Below, piece after piece: positions 19,002 to 28,035 of a stretch of DNA of 64,000 bases; the stretch's first letter is position 1, and each line of letters opens with the position of its first letter. Source of the DNA: Microbacterium festucae. Lineage in GTDB: Bacteria; Actinomycetota; Actinomycetes; Actinomycetales; Microbacteriaceae. The position numbers and the translations under genes were made by a program. Location: positions 620,001-684,000 of the forward strand of contig NZ_JAOEFC010000002.1 of the NCBI RefSeq assembly GCF_025421715.1, written 5' to 3'. The notes beneath the pieces are model-generated. The model ran no database searches. It was not told the origin of the DNA and was given only the letters and a program-made list of their open reading frames with translations.

Positions 19002-20776
19002 GCGGCTTCACGCCGCCGCCCGCCTTCACCACCCGCCCGCAGCTCGTCGGCACGTTCGGCGCGGCCGCCTCCACGCACTGGGCGGCCACCGCCGCGGCGC
19101 AGGCGGTGCTCGAGCGCGGCGGCAACGCGTTCGACGCGGCCGTGGCCGGCGGGTTCGTGCTGCACCTGGCCGAGCCGCACCTCAACGGCCCCGGCGGCGA
19201 CCTCGTCGGCATCTTCCACGCTGCCGGCGCCGACGCCCCGCAGGTGCTGATGGGGCAGGGCCCGGCACCGGCCGGGGCCACCATCGCGCACTTCCGGGCC
19301 GAGGGCCTCGACCTCGTCCCCGGCGCGGGGGGCCTGGCCGCCGCCGTGCCCGGTGCGGTGGACGCGTGGCTCGTGCTGCTGCGCGACCACGGCACACTCG
19401 GCCTCGCCGAGGTGCTCGACGCCGCACGCCACCACGCGCGCGTGGGCATCCCGCTGCTGCCGGCAGCGGCTGCCACGATCGCCAAGGTGGCAGGCCTGTT
19501 CCGGGACCACTGGCCCTCGTCGGCGCAGCTGTGGCTCGACGACGGCGCTCCCCCACCCGTCGGCGCGCTGATCCCCCACCCCGCCTACGCCGACGTGCTC
19601 GACCGTCTCGTCGCGGCATCCGCAGCCGGTGACCGCCGCACCGGCATCGAGGCGGCCCGGGCGGCGTGGCGCGGCGAGCTCGCCGCGGCGACCGCCTTCC
19701 TCGCACAGCCGCACCGCCACTCCACCGGCACCGACCACGCCGCTGTCATCGACGACGCCGACATCGCCGCGTTCGAGGCGGGCTACGAAGCGGCCGCCAC
19801 GATCGAGTTCCGTGGCCACACGGTGGCCAAGGCGGGCGCGTGGACGCAGGGGCCCGTGCTGCTGCAGGCCCTCGGCATGCTCGACCCGCTCGATGACGAC
19901 CTGATCGACCCGTCGCGGGCCGCCGGCGCGCACACCATCGTCGAGGCGCTCAAGCTCGCCCTCGCCGACCGCGACGCGCACCTCGGCGACGGCGTCGACC
20001 TGGCGCCTCTGCTCGACGGCGACTACCTCGCCGACCGCCGCGCGCTCATCGGCGCCGAGGCCTCGCGGCAGTGGCGACCCGGCGCGCCCGAGGGCCGCGC
20101 ACCCTTCACCCCGCCGCTGCGCCGCACGGCGCCCACCGCGGATGCCGCCGGCACGGGCGAGCCGACCGTCGACCGCACCGGGGCGACACGTGGCGACACC
20201 TGTCACATCGACGTCGTCGACCGCTGGGGCAACATCGTGGCCGTCACGCCGTCGGGGGGTTGGCTGCAGTCGTCGCCGGTCGTCCCCGCCCTCGGGTTCT
20301 GCCTCGGCACCCGCCTGCAGATGACCTGGCTCGACGAGGCCGCACCGTCGGCGCTGCGCCCCGGCGCCCGCCCGCGCACGACCCTCAGCCCGACGCTCGT
20401 GCTGCGCGGGGGCGAGCCGCTGCTGGCCCTCGGCACGCCCGGCGGCGACCAGCAGGATCAGTGGCAGCTGCCGATGCTGCTGCGGATGCTGGTGGGCGGC
20501 TACACCGCCCAGCAGGCCATCGACGCCCCCACGTTCCACACCATCGCGCTCATCGACTCGTTCTGGCCGCGCACGTGGGATCCCACCGGGGTCGTCGCCG
20601 AGGACCGCCTCGGCGACGAGGTGCTCGACGAGCTCGCCCGCCGCGGCCATGACCTCACGCGCGCCGGCGACTGGGCGCTGGGACGGCTCTCCGCGGTCGG
20701 TCTCGACCGCACTGACGGCACGCTCTGGGCCGCAGCGAACCCCCGCGGCATGTCGGGCTACGCCTCCGGTCGCTGA
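18998..20776 (+). CDS. gamma-glutamyltransferase family protein
   Basis: A 592-residue Ntn-hydrolase of the gamma-glutamyltransferase (GGT) family. The predicted autocleavage site is before Thr in GDTCHIDVVDRWGN (near residue 400); the small subunit then contains GGWLQSS and LGTPGGDQQ. The large-subunit start NAFDAAVAGGFVLH...NGPGGDLVGIF is typical. No N-terminal signal peptide is visible, so it looks cytoplasmic, unlike classical periplasmic GGT. The GTG start overlaps the pepP stop by 4 nt, so an exo- and a gamma-peptidase are made together. The donor (glutathione-like, poly-glutamyl or other acyl-peptide) cannot be inferred. Confidence 0.9.
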   Translation: MSGFTPPPAFTTRPQLVGTFGAAASTHWAATAAAQAVLERGGNAFDAAVAGGFVLHLAEPHLNGPGGDLVGIFHAAGADAPQVLMGQGPAPAGATIAHFRAEGLDLVPGAGGLAAAVPGAVDAWLVLLRDHGTLGLAEVLDAARHHARVGIPLLPAAAATIAKVAGLFRDHWPSSAQLWLDDGAPPPVGALIPHPAYADVLDRLVAASAAGDRRTGIEAARAAWRGELAAATAFLAQPHRHSTGTDHAAVIDDADIAAFEAGYEAAATIEFRGHTVAKAGAWTQGPVLLQALGMLDPLDDDLIDPSRAAGAHTIVEALKLALADRDAHLGDGVDLAPLLDGDYLADRRALIGAEASRQWRPGAPEGRAPFTPPLRRTAPTADAAGTGEPTVDRTGATRGDTCHIDVVDRWGNIVAVTPSGGWLQSSPVVPALGFCLGTRLQMTWLDEAAPSALRPGARPRTTLSPTLVLRGGEPLLALGTPGGDQQDQWQLPMLLRMLVGGYTAQQAIDAPTFHTIALIDSFWPRTWDPTGVVAEDRLGDEVLDELARRGHDLTRAGDWALGRLSAVGLDRTDGTLWAAANPRGMSGYASGR

Positions 20777-20865
20777 TCCTCCTCGCCGCACTCGCGCCCA
20801 TCCTCACCAGCCCCGCGCCGCCCGTCGGCGGGTTGCCGGATCTCGTCGCCGTAAGTATGTTGTCA

Positions 20866-20875
20866 GTCGTATGAC
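20866..20875 (+). promoter_or_regulatory. possible operator GTCGTATGAC
   Basis: The AT-richest stretch before the beta-helix gene contains TGTTGTCAGTCGTATGACG; TCGTATGACG resembles the half-sites of FadR/GntR-type operators (TNGTNNNACNA). This is weak pattern matching to one site only. Confidence 0.3.
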
Positions 20876-20909
20876 GTTTGACCGCATACCGACAATGGAG
20901 TTGAGATCA

Positions 20910-23483
20910 ATGAGGATTCCCCATCGCCTTCCGGCGATCTTCGCGACGGCCACCCTGGCCGCCTGCGCTCTGGCCGTCGCACAGCCCGCCGCCGCCGCCC
21001 CGGCGGCCGTGACGACGATCGTCGTCGCCCCACCGGGCGCGGAGGGTGCCCCCCAGGGCGACATCACCGTGCCCACGATCGCGGCGGCGAAGAAGGTCGC
21101 CCAGAACAAGGGCGCCCGCAGCGACGTTCGCGTCGTGCTCGACGGCGGCGTGTACGAGCTCGACGAGCCGCTGCGCTTCGGACCGCGCGACGGCGGCAGC
21201 AACGGCCACACCGTGACCTGGGCCGCCGCCGCGGGCGAGCAGGTGGTGCTCTCGGGCGGCGACGCCGTCGAAGGCTGGGAGCTGCACGACGCCGACGAAG
21301 ACATCTGGGTGGCCCATGTCGCCCCCGGCACCGCCTCGCGCCAGCTCTACGTCGACGGTGAGACGGCCGCCCGCACGCAGCTGCAGCTGGGTGCCGACAA
21401 GAACGACCGCGCCCACTTGGAGTGGATGACGTCGGGCATCACGCTGCTCGACGACCGCTTCGGCGACCTGTCGGCCCTCGGCGACCAGGACGCGCTCGAG
21501 ATCGTGAGCATGGGCTCGTTCACCGACCGCATCTCCCCCGTCGCCGCGATCGAGGGCGACGAGATCACGATGGTGCAGCCGGCGTGGGAGAACAACAACT
21601 TCGGCTACGACACCCTGAAGTCGCCCTACAACCGCGGCGCGCTCTACCTCGCCAACGCCTACGAGTTCCTCCACAACCCGGGCGAGTGGTACCTCGACTC
21701 CGACGACGGCCTGGTCTTCTACAAGCCCAAGCCCGGCCAGTCCATGGCCGATGTCGACGTCCGCCTCCCCCGGCTCGAGACGCTCGTCGAGATCGGCGGC
21801 ACCTACGACACGCCCGTCACCGGCCTCGCGTTCGAGGGCATCGAGTTCGCCGACACCACGTGGAACCGGCCGAGCTCACAGTGGGGCTACGCCGACCAGC
21901 AGAGCGGCGCGCACATCGTGCAGGACTACGACGTGCCGGCCGATTACCTGACCTCGTGCCAGGACGGCTGCGCGCCGTTCGAGAAGTCGCGCAACGAATG
22001 GTGGCAGATCCCCGCCGCCGTGCAGGTGTCGGCGGCCTCGCAGATCGCCTTCCGCGGCAACACGTTCGAGCGACTCGGCTCGGTGGGGCTCGGCATCGGC
22101 ATGGACCCCAACGCCCACGCCACCGAGGTGGGCTACGGCGCCAGCGACATCACCGTCTCCGGCAACACCTTCCGTGAGATCGCCGGGTCGGGCATCGTGG
22201 TGGGCGGCATCCAGCCCGATGCGCACCACCCGAGCGACCCGCGCATGACGGTGCGCGACATCACGATCCAGGACAACCTGATCACCCGCATCGGCCGCGG
22301 GTTCCGCGACAACGCCGGCATCCTGTCGACGTACGTCTCGGGTGCCGAGATCAGCCACAACACCCTCACCGACCTGCCCTACGACGGGATCGACATCGGC
22401 TGGGGCTGGGGCGTGAACGATCCGGGCGGCAACCAGTACTACCGGGATGCCGGTCTGTACGACTTCCAGCCGATCTACGACACCCCGACCACCTTCCGCG
22501 ACAACCACGTCGCCTACAACCTCATCTACGACACCAAGAACGAGATGCACGACGGCGGCAGCATCTACACGCTGTCGGCGAGCCCCGGAACGGTGATCGA
22601 GCGCAACTACATCTACGACAGCCGCGAGACGTTCGGGATGCTGATCGATCAGGGTTCGCGCTACATCGAGACGCGGGAGAACGTCATCCTCGACTCGAGC
22701 CGCTACATCTACGTCAACGCCGACACCGCCGGCCCCGAGGTGTTCAACACCCTCGACCTGCAGTTCAGCTCCAACTGGTGGACCGGCGGGCGCGAGCGGT
22801 ACGTGCGCTTCCCCGAGTACCGCACCACGTGGACCGGCGAGGTCGAGCTCAACGGCGTCGACCGGGAGGCGTGGCCGGCAGAGGCGAAGGTCGTCATGGC
22901 CGAGGCGGGCGTGCGCGGCGAGACCGGCGACCGGCCGCTGGCCCTGCTGACCTCGCCCGGGGCGGCCGGTCCGGTGTCGACGGCGACCCTGCAGGTGGAG
23001 GCCGTCGATCGCGGCGGTCTCGAGCGCATCGTCGCGAACGTGTACCAGGGCGGCACGCTCGTCAAGAGCACCCAGACCGCCTCAGGCGGCGCCACCCGCG
23101 CCACGCACACCGCCACCGTGCCCCTGGCCGACGGCGAGTACACCGTGAAGTACAACGCGCATGATCTCGCGGGCAACGTCTCGCAGACCGGCTCGGCCGC
23201 CTTCGTCGTCGACGGCACCGCTCCGACGGTGACCGTCAAGGAGGGCGCGGAGTTCACCGCCGGGGCCGACGGGGTGTATGAGCGCGTGAGCTTCAAGCTC
23301 CACGACACCGGCCGCATCGACCGGGTCGAGCTCAACGGCGTGGTGAAGGACCTCACCGACGACGCCTGGTCCGACGTGAACGGGGTCGCCCCCGGCGTCT
23401 TCGGCGCGGTGGCGGGCGTCAACACGCTCGTGACGTTCGACGTCGCCGGCAACGCCACGACGACGACCTTCACGCTCACCTGA
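20910..23483 (+). CDS. secreted right-handed parallel beta-helix protein
   Basis: An 857-residue exported protein. The signal peptide runs to about residue 29 (RIPHRLPAIFATATLAACAL...AAAAP). The body (about 35-690) has pectate-lyase-like beta-helix repeats, with ladders such as ITVSGNTFREIAGSGIVVGG and ISHNTLTDLPYDGIDIGWGW, after an N-terminal VLSGGDAVEGWEL strand pair. The C-terminal ~150 residues look like an Ig-like domain (APTVTVKEGAEF). Relatives include polysaccharide lyases and glycosidases, but no catalytic set can be assigned. The ATG at 20910 has GGAG nine bases upstream; upstream in-frame ATGs would break the signal peptide. Confidence 0.87.
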   Translation: MRIPHRLPAIFATATLAACALAVAQPAAAAPAAVTTIVVAPPGAEGAPQGDITVPTIAAAKKVAQNKGARSDVRVVLDGGVYELDEPLRFGPRDGGSNGHTVTWAAAAGEQVVLSGGDAVEGWELHDADEDIWVAHVAPGTASRQLYVDGETAARTQLQLGADKNDRAHLEWMTSGITLLDDRFGDLSALGDQDALEIVSMGSFTDRISPVAAIEGDEITMVQPAWENNNFGYDTLKSPYNRGALYLANAYEFLHNPGEWYLDSDDGLVFYKPKPGQSMADVDVRLPRLETLVEIGGTYDTPVTGLAFEGIEFADTTWNRPSSQWGYADQQSGAHIVQDYDVPADYLTSCQDGCAPFEKSRNEWWQIPAAVQVSAASQIAFRGNTFERLGSVGLGIGMDPNAHATEVGYGASDITVSGNTFREIAGSGIVVGGIQPDAHHPSDPRMTVRDITIQDNLITRIGRGFRDNAGILSTYVSGAEISHNTLTDLPYDGIDIGWGWGVNDPGGNQYYRDAGLYDFQPIYDTPTTFRDNHVAYNLIYDTKNEMHDGGSIYTLSASPGTVIERNYIYDSRETFGMLIDQGSRYIETRENVILDSSRYIYVNADTAGPEVFNTLDLQFSSNWWTGGRERYVRFPEYRTTWTGEVELNGVDREAWPAEAKVVMAEAGVRGETGDRPLALLTSPGAAGPVSTATLQVEAVDRGGLERIVANVYQGGTLVKSTQTASGGATRATHTATVPLADGEYTVKYNAHDLAGNVSQTGSAAFVVDGTAPTVTVKEGAEFTAGADGVYERVSFKLHDTGRIDRVELNGVVKDLTDDAWSDVNGVAPGVFGAVAGVNTLVTFDVAGNATTTTFTLT

Positions 23484-23545
23484 GCGCATCCGGCCACGCG
23501 GGCGTCGCCCCGGGAGCATCCCCAGCGGGAGGTTCCGGAGCGGCG

Positions 23546-23564
23546 CCCGCCGTCGTGCGGCGGG
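23546..23564. terminator. short hairpin between convergent genes
   Basis: CCCGCCG, loop tcgtg, CGGCGGG, placed between the beta-helix gene and the convergent hydrolase gene. A 7-bp all-GC stem without a U-tract. Confidence 0.45.
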
Positions 23565-23587
23565 TGTCTGGGCGCCGGCGCCCGGCC

Positions 23588-24265
23588 TCAGCCGGACGGT
23601 CGCCCCAGCCGCGTGCGCAGCCAGCCGGCGATGTCGGGCATGAGCGACGCGCCCACCTCGGCCGCGTCGCGGCGGGCGCCGGCGACCTCGAACGAGTGGC
23701 CGCCGCGGTCGATGAGGTGCAGCTGCGCGTCGGGGCACGAGGCCACGGCCGCCTCGAGGTCGGCGAGGGGCTGCACGAAGGGGTCGGCGGAGCCGCTGAC
23801 GAACAGCTGCGGGGCCGTCACGGCCGGAAGGTGGGCCACCCGCAGCGCCTCGCTCTTGCCGGGCGGATGCAGCGGATAGCCGAGGTAGACGAGGGCATCG
23901 GGGGCGATCGCGCCCTCGGCAGCGGCCATCGACGCCATCCGCCCGCCGTACGACTTGCCCGCCGCGACCAGCGGCACGCCGGGGAACTCCACGGCCACGG
24001 CGGCGGCGACGGCCGCCCACGTCGCGATCGCGTGCGCGGCCGGTCCCGGCATCCGTCTGCCGGCTTCGAGGTAGGGGAACTGGAAGCGCACGACCGCGAT
24101 CCCCGCCCCGGCGGCGGCCTCGGCCGCACCGGCCAGGAACGGGTGGGTCATGCCGGCGCCGGCGCCATGGGCCAGTGCCATCACGGCCCACGGCTCTTCG
24201 GGCGCCGTGACCAGGCGCGAGACGACGGTCTCCCCCGCCGGGAGGACGACCGCGATACCGGTCAC
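23588..24265 (-). CDS. alpha/beta-hydrolase family protein
   Basis: A 225-residue protein of the small alpha/beta-hydrolase (KANL3/Tex30, dienelactone hydrolase-like) group. ALAHGAGAGMTHPF near residue 33 is the oxyanion region, AGKSYGGRMAS near 103 holds the nucleophile Ser in G-x-S-x-G form (GKSYGG), SGSADPF near 160 gives the acid and GGHSFEV near 190 the catalytic His. The GTG at 24265 overlaps the stop of the stress-protein gene (GTGA), so the two are coupled. Substrate unknown. Confidence 0.85.
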   Translation of the reverse strand: MTGIAVVLPAGETVVSRLVTAPEEPWAVMALAHGAGAGMTHPFLAGAAEAAAGAGIAVVRFQFPYLEAGRRMPGPAAHAIATWAAVAAAVAVEFPGVPLVAAGKSYGGRMASMAAAEGAIAPDALVYLGYPLHPPGKSEALRVAHLPAVTAPQLFVSGSADPFVQPLADLEAAVASCPDAQLHLIDRGGHSFEVAGARRDAAEVGASLMPDIAGWLRTRLGRPSG

Positions 24266-24876
24266 GATGCGGGAGGGGCCTCGCCCGGGGTGGGGTCGAT
24301 CCGCTCGCCGTAGCGGGGCGGCTCGGCATCCACCGGCGGGGCCGGCTGCGGCGCGGGCTGCGGGGCGGGCGTCGGGGCCGCCGCGGGCGGTGCGGCGGGG
24401 CCGGGCGCCGCGGGTGCGACCCGACCGCTCACGACCTCGCGCGCGCGATGGATCGAACGGGGCAGCACCGTCACCTCGTAGTGGTCGGCGACGATCTGCG
24501 TGACCGAGCTGTAGTCGCGGCGGCGCCGCAGGAAGGCGTAGACGATGAGGCTCATCAGCATGCCCAGCGCGATGCCCACGAGCATCACCCCGGCGAACAG
24601 CTGCACCGCCGCACCGGGGGTGCCCAGCACGAACAGCGCCGAGAACAGCAGACCCAGCAGGATGCCGTTGATCGCGCCCGACCGGGCGGCGGCCGCATAG
24701 CCGAGGCGTCCGGTGATGGTCTCCACCGAACGGATGCCGCGACCGACGATCGCGATGTCCTTCGCCGGGATGTCCGACTCGATCAGCCGCGAGACCGCCT
24801 TCTGCGCCGCGGGATACGAGCTGTACTCGGCGACCCTCTCGCCGTGTTCCGCGGGTGCGCCGCCCATCATGCTCAT
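24262..24876 (-). CDS. general stress protein 17M-like membrane protein
   Basis: A 204-residue protein: an N-terminal YflT/GSP17M-type domain (EYSSYPAAQKAVSRLIESDIP, then IAIVGRGI), two membrane helices at about 70-90 and 95-117, a soluble segment ending HYEVTVLP, and a Pro/Ala-rich tail of about 50 residues. The family is found in stress regulons, but its mechanism is not known. The ATG at 24876 is preceded at six bases by CAGGAT, a weak version of the leaderless -10. It heads a two-gene unit with the hydrolase and is divergent from the MgtE_N operon. Confidence 0.8.
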   Translation of the reverse strand: MSMMGGAPAEHGERVAEYSSYPAAQKAVSRLIESDIPAKDIAIVGRGIRSVETITGRLGYAAAARSGAINGILLGLLFSALFVLGTPGAAVQLFAGVMLVGIALGMLMSLIVYAFLRRRRDYSSVTQIVADHYEVTVLPRSIHRAREVVSGRVAPAAPGPAAPPAAAPTPAPQPAPQPAPPVDAEPPRYGERIDPTPGEAPPAS

Positions 24877-24975
24877 CGCTCCATCCTGTCACGCCCACCT
24901 TTGCGGCGGCCGAACGGCCCGGCACCGCCCGCGCGGATGCGACGCGGGAGAGGCTCCGGATCGGGGCGCGGCATC

Positions 24976-24981
24976 TAGGCT
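24976..24981 (+). promoter_or_regulatory. -10 element TAGGCT, leaderless promoter
   Basis: TAGGCT, ggtgag, GTG: an exact six-base spacing before the MgtE_N/CBS gene, which heads a three-gene coupled operon. Confidence 0.65.
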
Positions 24982-24987
24982 GGTGAG

Positions 24988-26259
24988 GTGAGTACGCAGA
25001 GGGTTTTCGTCGCACGCCTGACCGGCTGCGCGGTCTTCGACCCCGCGGGCGACCGGCTCGGCAAGGTGCGAGACGTCGTCGTCGTCTATCGAAAAGACGA
25101 TCCGCCGCGCGTGGTCGGCCTGGTCGTCGAGATCCCCGGCCGCCGACACGTGTTCCTGTCCATCGGACGGGTCACCTCCATCGTCACCGGCCAGGTGATC
25201 ACCACCGGCCTCATCAACGTGCGCCGCTTCCAGGCCCGCGGCGGCGAGGTGCGCGTCATGGCCGAGCTCGTCGGGCGCCGCGTCTACTTCACCGACGGCA
25301 GCGGCGACGCCGTGATCGAAGACGTCGCCATCGAGCGCAACCGGCTCGGCGAATGGGACATCGGTCAGCTGTTCCTGCGCAAGCCCAAGACGAGCGCGTC
25401 GCCGTTCGCCAAGGGCCCCACCACCTTCGTGCCGTGGTCGGACGTGCGCGAGAGCGCCGTGCCCGGCGAGGCCCAGTCGGCCGAGCAGCTGGTGGCCACC
25501 TACTCCGAGCTCAAGCCCGCCGACCTCGCCAACACCCTGCTCGACCTGCCCGAGGAACGCCTGCTCGAAGTGGCCGAGGAGCTTCCCGACGATCGCCTCG
25601 CCGACGCGCTCGAGGAGATGCCCGAAGAAGACCAGGTCGCCATCCTCGAGGCGCTCGGCGACGAGCGCGCCGCCGACATCCTCGACCAGATGGAGCCCGA
25701 CGACGCCGCCGACGTGCTCGGCCAGCTGCCCGAAGACCAGCGCGAAGAGCTGCTCGAGCTGATGGAGCCCGAAGAGGCCGAAGACGTGCGCGCCCTGCTG
25801 AAGTACGGCGCCGAGACGGCGGGTGGTCTCATGACCAGCGAGCCGATCGTGCTGTCGGCCGATGCCACCGTCGCCGAGGCGCTGGCGGTGATCCGCCGCC
25901 ACGAGCTGCACCCCGCCCTCGCCGCCGCCGTCTACATCACCCTGCCGCCCTACGAGACGCCCACCGGGCGGTTCCTGGGCACCGTGCACTTCCAGCGGAT
26001 GCTGCGCTACCCGCCCTCCGAGCGGCTCGGGGCGATCATCGACGACACGCTCGACCCGGTGGCCGCATCGGCCTCGGCGGCCGAAGTGGCCCGCATGCTC
26101 GCCAGCTACAACCTCGTCTCGGTGCCGGTGGTCGACACCGCGCACCGCCTCGTCGGCGCCGTCTCCATCGACGACGTGCTCGATCATCTGCTGCCCGAGG
26201 ACTGGCGCTCCCACGACGGCGAGGTGTCCGCGGCATCCGGATCGGCGGTGACGCGATGA
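24988..26259 (+). CDS. PRC-barrel/MgtE_N/CBS protein without a transport domain
   Basis: A 423-residue cytoplasmic protein. Residues 1-80 resemble a PRC barrel (VFDPAGDRLGKVRDVVVV), about 160-280 is the acidic helical MgtE N-domain with repeated LPEERLLEVAEELPDD and MEPDDAADVL units, and about 285-410 is a CBS pair (TSEPIVLSADATVAEAL, and SVPVVDTAHRLVGAVSIDDV). The membrane pore domain of true MgtE Mg2+ channels is absent, so a magnesium transporter label would be misleading; it is better seen as a Mg2+ or nucleotide sensor-like module. The stop overlaps the DUF1003 start (ATGA). Confidence 0.88.
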   Translation: MSTQRVFVARLTGCAVFDPAGDRLGKVRDVVVVYRKDDPPRVVGLVVEIPGRRHVFLSIGRVTSIVTGQVITTGLINVRRFQARGGEVRVMAELVGRRVYFTDGSGDAVIEDVAIERNRLGEWDIGQLFLRKPKTSASPFAKGPTTFVPWSDVRESAVPGEAQSAEQLVATYSELKPADLANTLLDLPEERLLEVAEELPDDRLADALEEMPEEDQVAILEALGDERAADILDQMEPDDAADVLGQLPEDQREELLELMEPEEAEDVRALLKYGAETAGGLMTSEPIVLSADATVAEALAVIRRHELHPALAAAVYITLPPYETPTGRFLGTVHFQRMLRYPPSERLGAIIDDTLDPVAASASAAEVARMLASYNLVSVPVVDTAHRLVGAVSIDDVLDHLLPEDWRSHDGEVSAASGSAVTR

Positions 26260-26795
26260 TGGCCCGCCCGCCCAAGGTGACCCTCGAGGCGCCCCGCGGC
26301 CGCGGTGGCATGCTCTCGCGCACGCCGCAGCCCTCCCGCGACCGATTCGGCCGGTTCACCGAGTGGATCGCGCGCGCCATGGGCACGCCGATGTTCCTGC
26401 TGCTGCTGAGCCTGTTCTGCCTGGTCTGGCTGGCATGGAACACGCTGATGCCGCCGCACCTACGCTTCGACAGCGCCGCCAACGGGTTCACGGCGCTCAC
26501 GCTCATGCTGTCGCTGCAGGCCTCGTACGCCGCGCCCCTGATCCTCCTCGCGCAGAACCGGCAGGACGACCGGGACCGCGTGCAGATCGAGCAGGACCGC
26601 CAGCGCGCCGAGCGCAACCTCGCCGACACCGAGTACCTGGCCCGCGAGATCGTGGCGCTGCGGATGGCACTGACCGAGGCCACCGAAGAGGTCGTCACCC
26701 GCGACGTGCTGCGGCAGGAGCTGAAGGCGCTGATGGAGAAGCTCGACGAGCGGGGCGCGTCGGCCGCCGGCGCCCAGCCGTCGAGCCCGTCGTGA
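26256..26795 (+). CDS. DUF1003 membrane protein
   Basis: A 179-residue protein with two membrane helices (about 45-63 and 75-97: GTPMFLLLLSLFCLVWLAWN and ALTLMLSLQASYAAPLILLA) followed by the DUF1003 hallmark AQNRQDDRDRVQIEQDRQ and a charged coiled coil up to about 165. Function unknown. It is overlapped on both sides: ATGA with the MgtE_N/CBS gene and GTGA with mrp. This tight coupling suggests fixed stoichiometry with the sensor protein. The next codon is also ATG, so the start could be one residue later. Confidence 0.88.
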   Translation: MMARPPKVTLEAPRGRGGMLSRTPQPSRDRFGRFTEWIARAMGTPMFLLLLSLFCLVWLAWNTLMPPHLRFDSAANGFTALTLMLSLQASYAAPLILLAQNRQDDRDRVQIEQDRQRAERNLADTEYLAREIVALRMALTEATEEVVTRDVLRQELKALMEKLDERGASAAGAQPSSPS

Positions 26796-27955
26796 CCGGC
26801 ACCGCGGCGAACGCCACCGCCGTCGAGGCCGCCGTCGGCGCCGTCATCGATCCCGAGCTGCGTCGCCCGCTGTCCGAGCTCGACATGGTGCGCGCGGTGA
26901 CCGTCGATTCCGGCCGCGCCCACGTGGCGATCGCCCTGACGATCGTGGGATGCCCGGCCGCCGACCGCATCGAACGCGATGTGCGCGCCGCCGCGGCATC
27001 CGTGCCCGGCATCGCGGCCGTCGAGGTCGAGGTGGGCGTGATGACGCCGGCTGAGCGCGCCGCCCTCACCGAGCGGCTGCGGGGCGGGCGGGCCGCCCGC
27101 ACCTCGGCGTTCGGGCCCGACAGCCTCACCCGTGTGATCGCCGTGACCAGCGGCAAGGGCGGGGTGGGCAAGTCGACGCTCACGGCGGGGCTGGCTGTCG
27201 CGCTGGCCGCCGACGGGCTCGCGGTGGGTCTCATCGACGCCGATGTGCACGGCTTCTCGATCCCGGCGCTGCTCGGACTGGTCGACGCGCAGGGCTTCGC
27301 CCCGCAGCCCACGCGCATCGACGATCTCATCGTGCCGCCGGTGGCCCACGGCGTGAAGACGATCTCGATCGGCATGTTCCTCCCCCGCACGGATGCCGGC
27401 GGCCCCGGCGCCGGCGCGGTGGCCTGGCGGGGCCCGATGCTGCACCGCACGATCCAGCAGTTCCTCACCGACGTGCACTTCGGCGACCTCGACGTGCTGC
27501 TCATCGATATGCCGCCCGGCACCGGCGACGTCGCCATCTCGGTCGGGCAGCTGCTGCCGCACGCCGAGGTGCTGGTGGTCACCACCCCGCAGCCCGCCGC
27601 CGCCGACGTGGCGGTGCGCAGCGGCACCGTCGCCCGGCAGACCGGTCAGCAGGTCATCGGCGTCGTCGAGAACATGGCGGCGCTCACCCTGCCCGACGGC
27701 ACCGTGCTCGACCTCTTCGGCGCCGGGGGCGGCGCCGCCGTGGCCGCCGCGCTGTCGGCCGCCGGGGCCGACGTGCCGCTGCTGGGCTCGGTGCCGCTCT
27801 CGCCCGCGCTGCGGGCCGGTGGCGACACGGGGGTGCCCGTCGTGGCATCCGACCCCGACGACCCCGCGGCGCGCGCGATCATCTCGGTGGCCCGGGCCAT
27901 CGCCCGCCGGCCACGCGGACTGTCGGGCCGCGCCCTGCCGGTCGCGGTGCGCTGA
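26792..27955 (+). CDS. mrp: Mrp/NBP35-family P-loop ATPase
   Basis: A 387-residue protein with an N-terminal MIP18 (DUF59) domain (about 5-85, VIDPELRRPLSELDMV) and a C-terminal P-loop ATPase with deviant Walker A (SGKGGVGKST, near 115), DADVHGFS and DMPPGTGDV. The family is an Fe-S cluster carrier in many bacteria, but the C-terminal CxxC that bridges the cluster is absent here (ENMAALTLPDG where others have CPHC), as in other actinobacterial members I recall. Cluster transfer is therefore uncertain. The GTG start overlaps the DUF1003 stop. Confidence 0.9.
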   Translation: MTGTAANATAVEAAVGAVIDPELRRPLSELDMVRAVTVDSGRAHVAIALTIVGCPAADRIERDVRAAAASVPGIAAVEVEVGVMTPAERAALTERLRGGRAARTSAFGPDSLTRVIAVTSGKGGVGKSTLTAGLAVALAADGLAVGLIDADVHGFSIPALLGLVDAQGFAPQPTRIDDLIVPPVAHGVKTISIGMFLPRTDAGGPGAGAVAWRGPMLHRTIQQFLTDVHFGDLDVLLIDMPPGTGDVAISVGQLLPHAEVLVVTTPQPAAADVAVRSGTVARQTGQQVIGVVENMAALTLPDGTVLDLFGAGGGAAVAAALSAAGADVPLLGSVPLSPALRAGGDTGVPVVASDPDDPAARAIISVARAIARRPRGLSGRALPVAVR

Positions 27956-27973
27956 GGGCTGGAGGCCACCGGC

Positions 27974-27994
27974 GATCCCGCTCACGCGGGGGTC
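27974..27994. terminator. short hairpin between mrp and tatB
   Basis: GATCCCGC, loop tcac, GCGGGGGTC: about 8 paired bases in the gap between two convergent genes. Confidence 0.4.
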
Positions 27995-28035
27995 GCGCTC
28001 GTGTGAGGGGCGCCGCTCGGGAGTGGGTCGCGCGG

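Noticed and set aside
20649..20909. longer N-terminus of the beta-helix protein
   Set aside because: It would read through the end of the GGT gene and bury the signal peptide; the ATG at 20910 has a ribosome binding site.
24988..26259. magnesium transporter call
   Set aside because: Only the cytoplasmic MgtE N-domain and CBS pair are present; no transmembrane pore domain exists in the protein.
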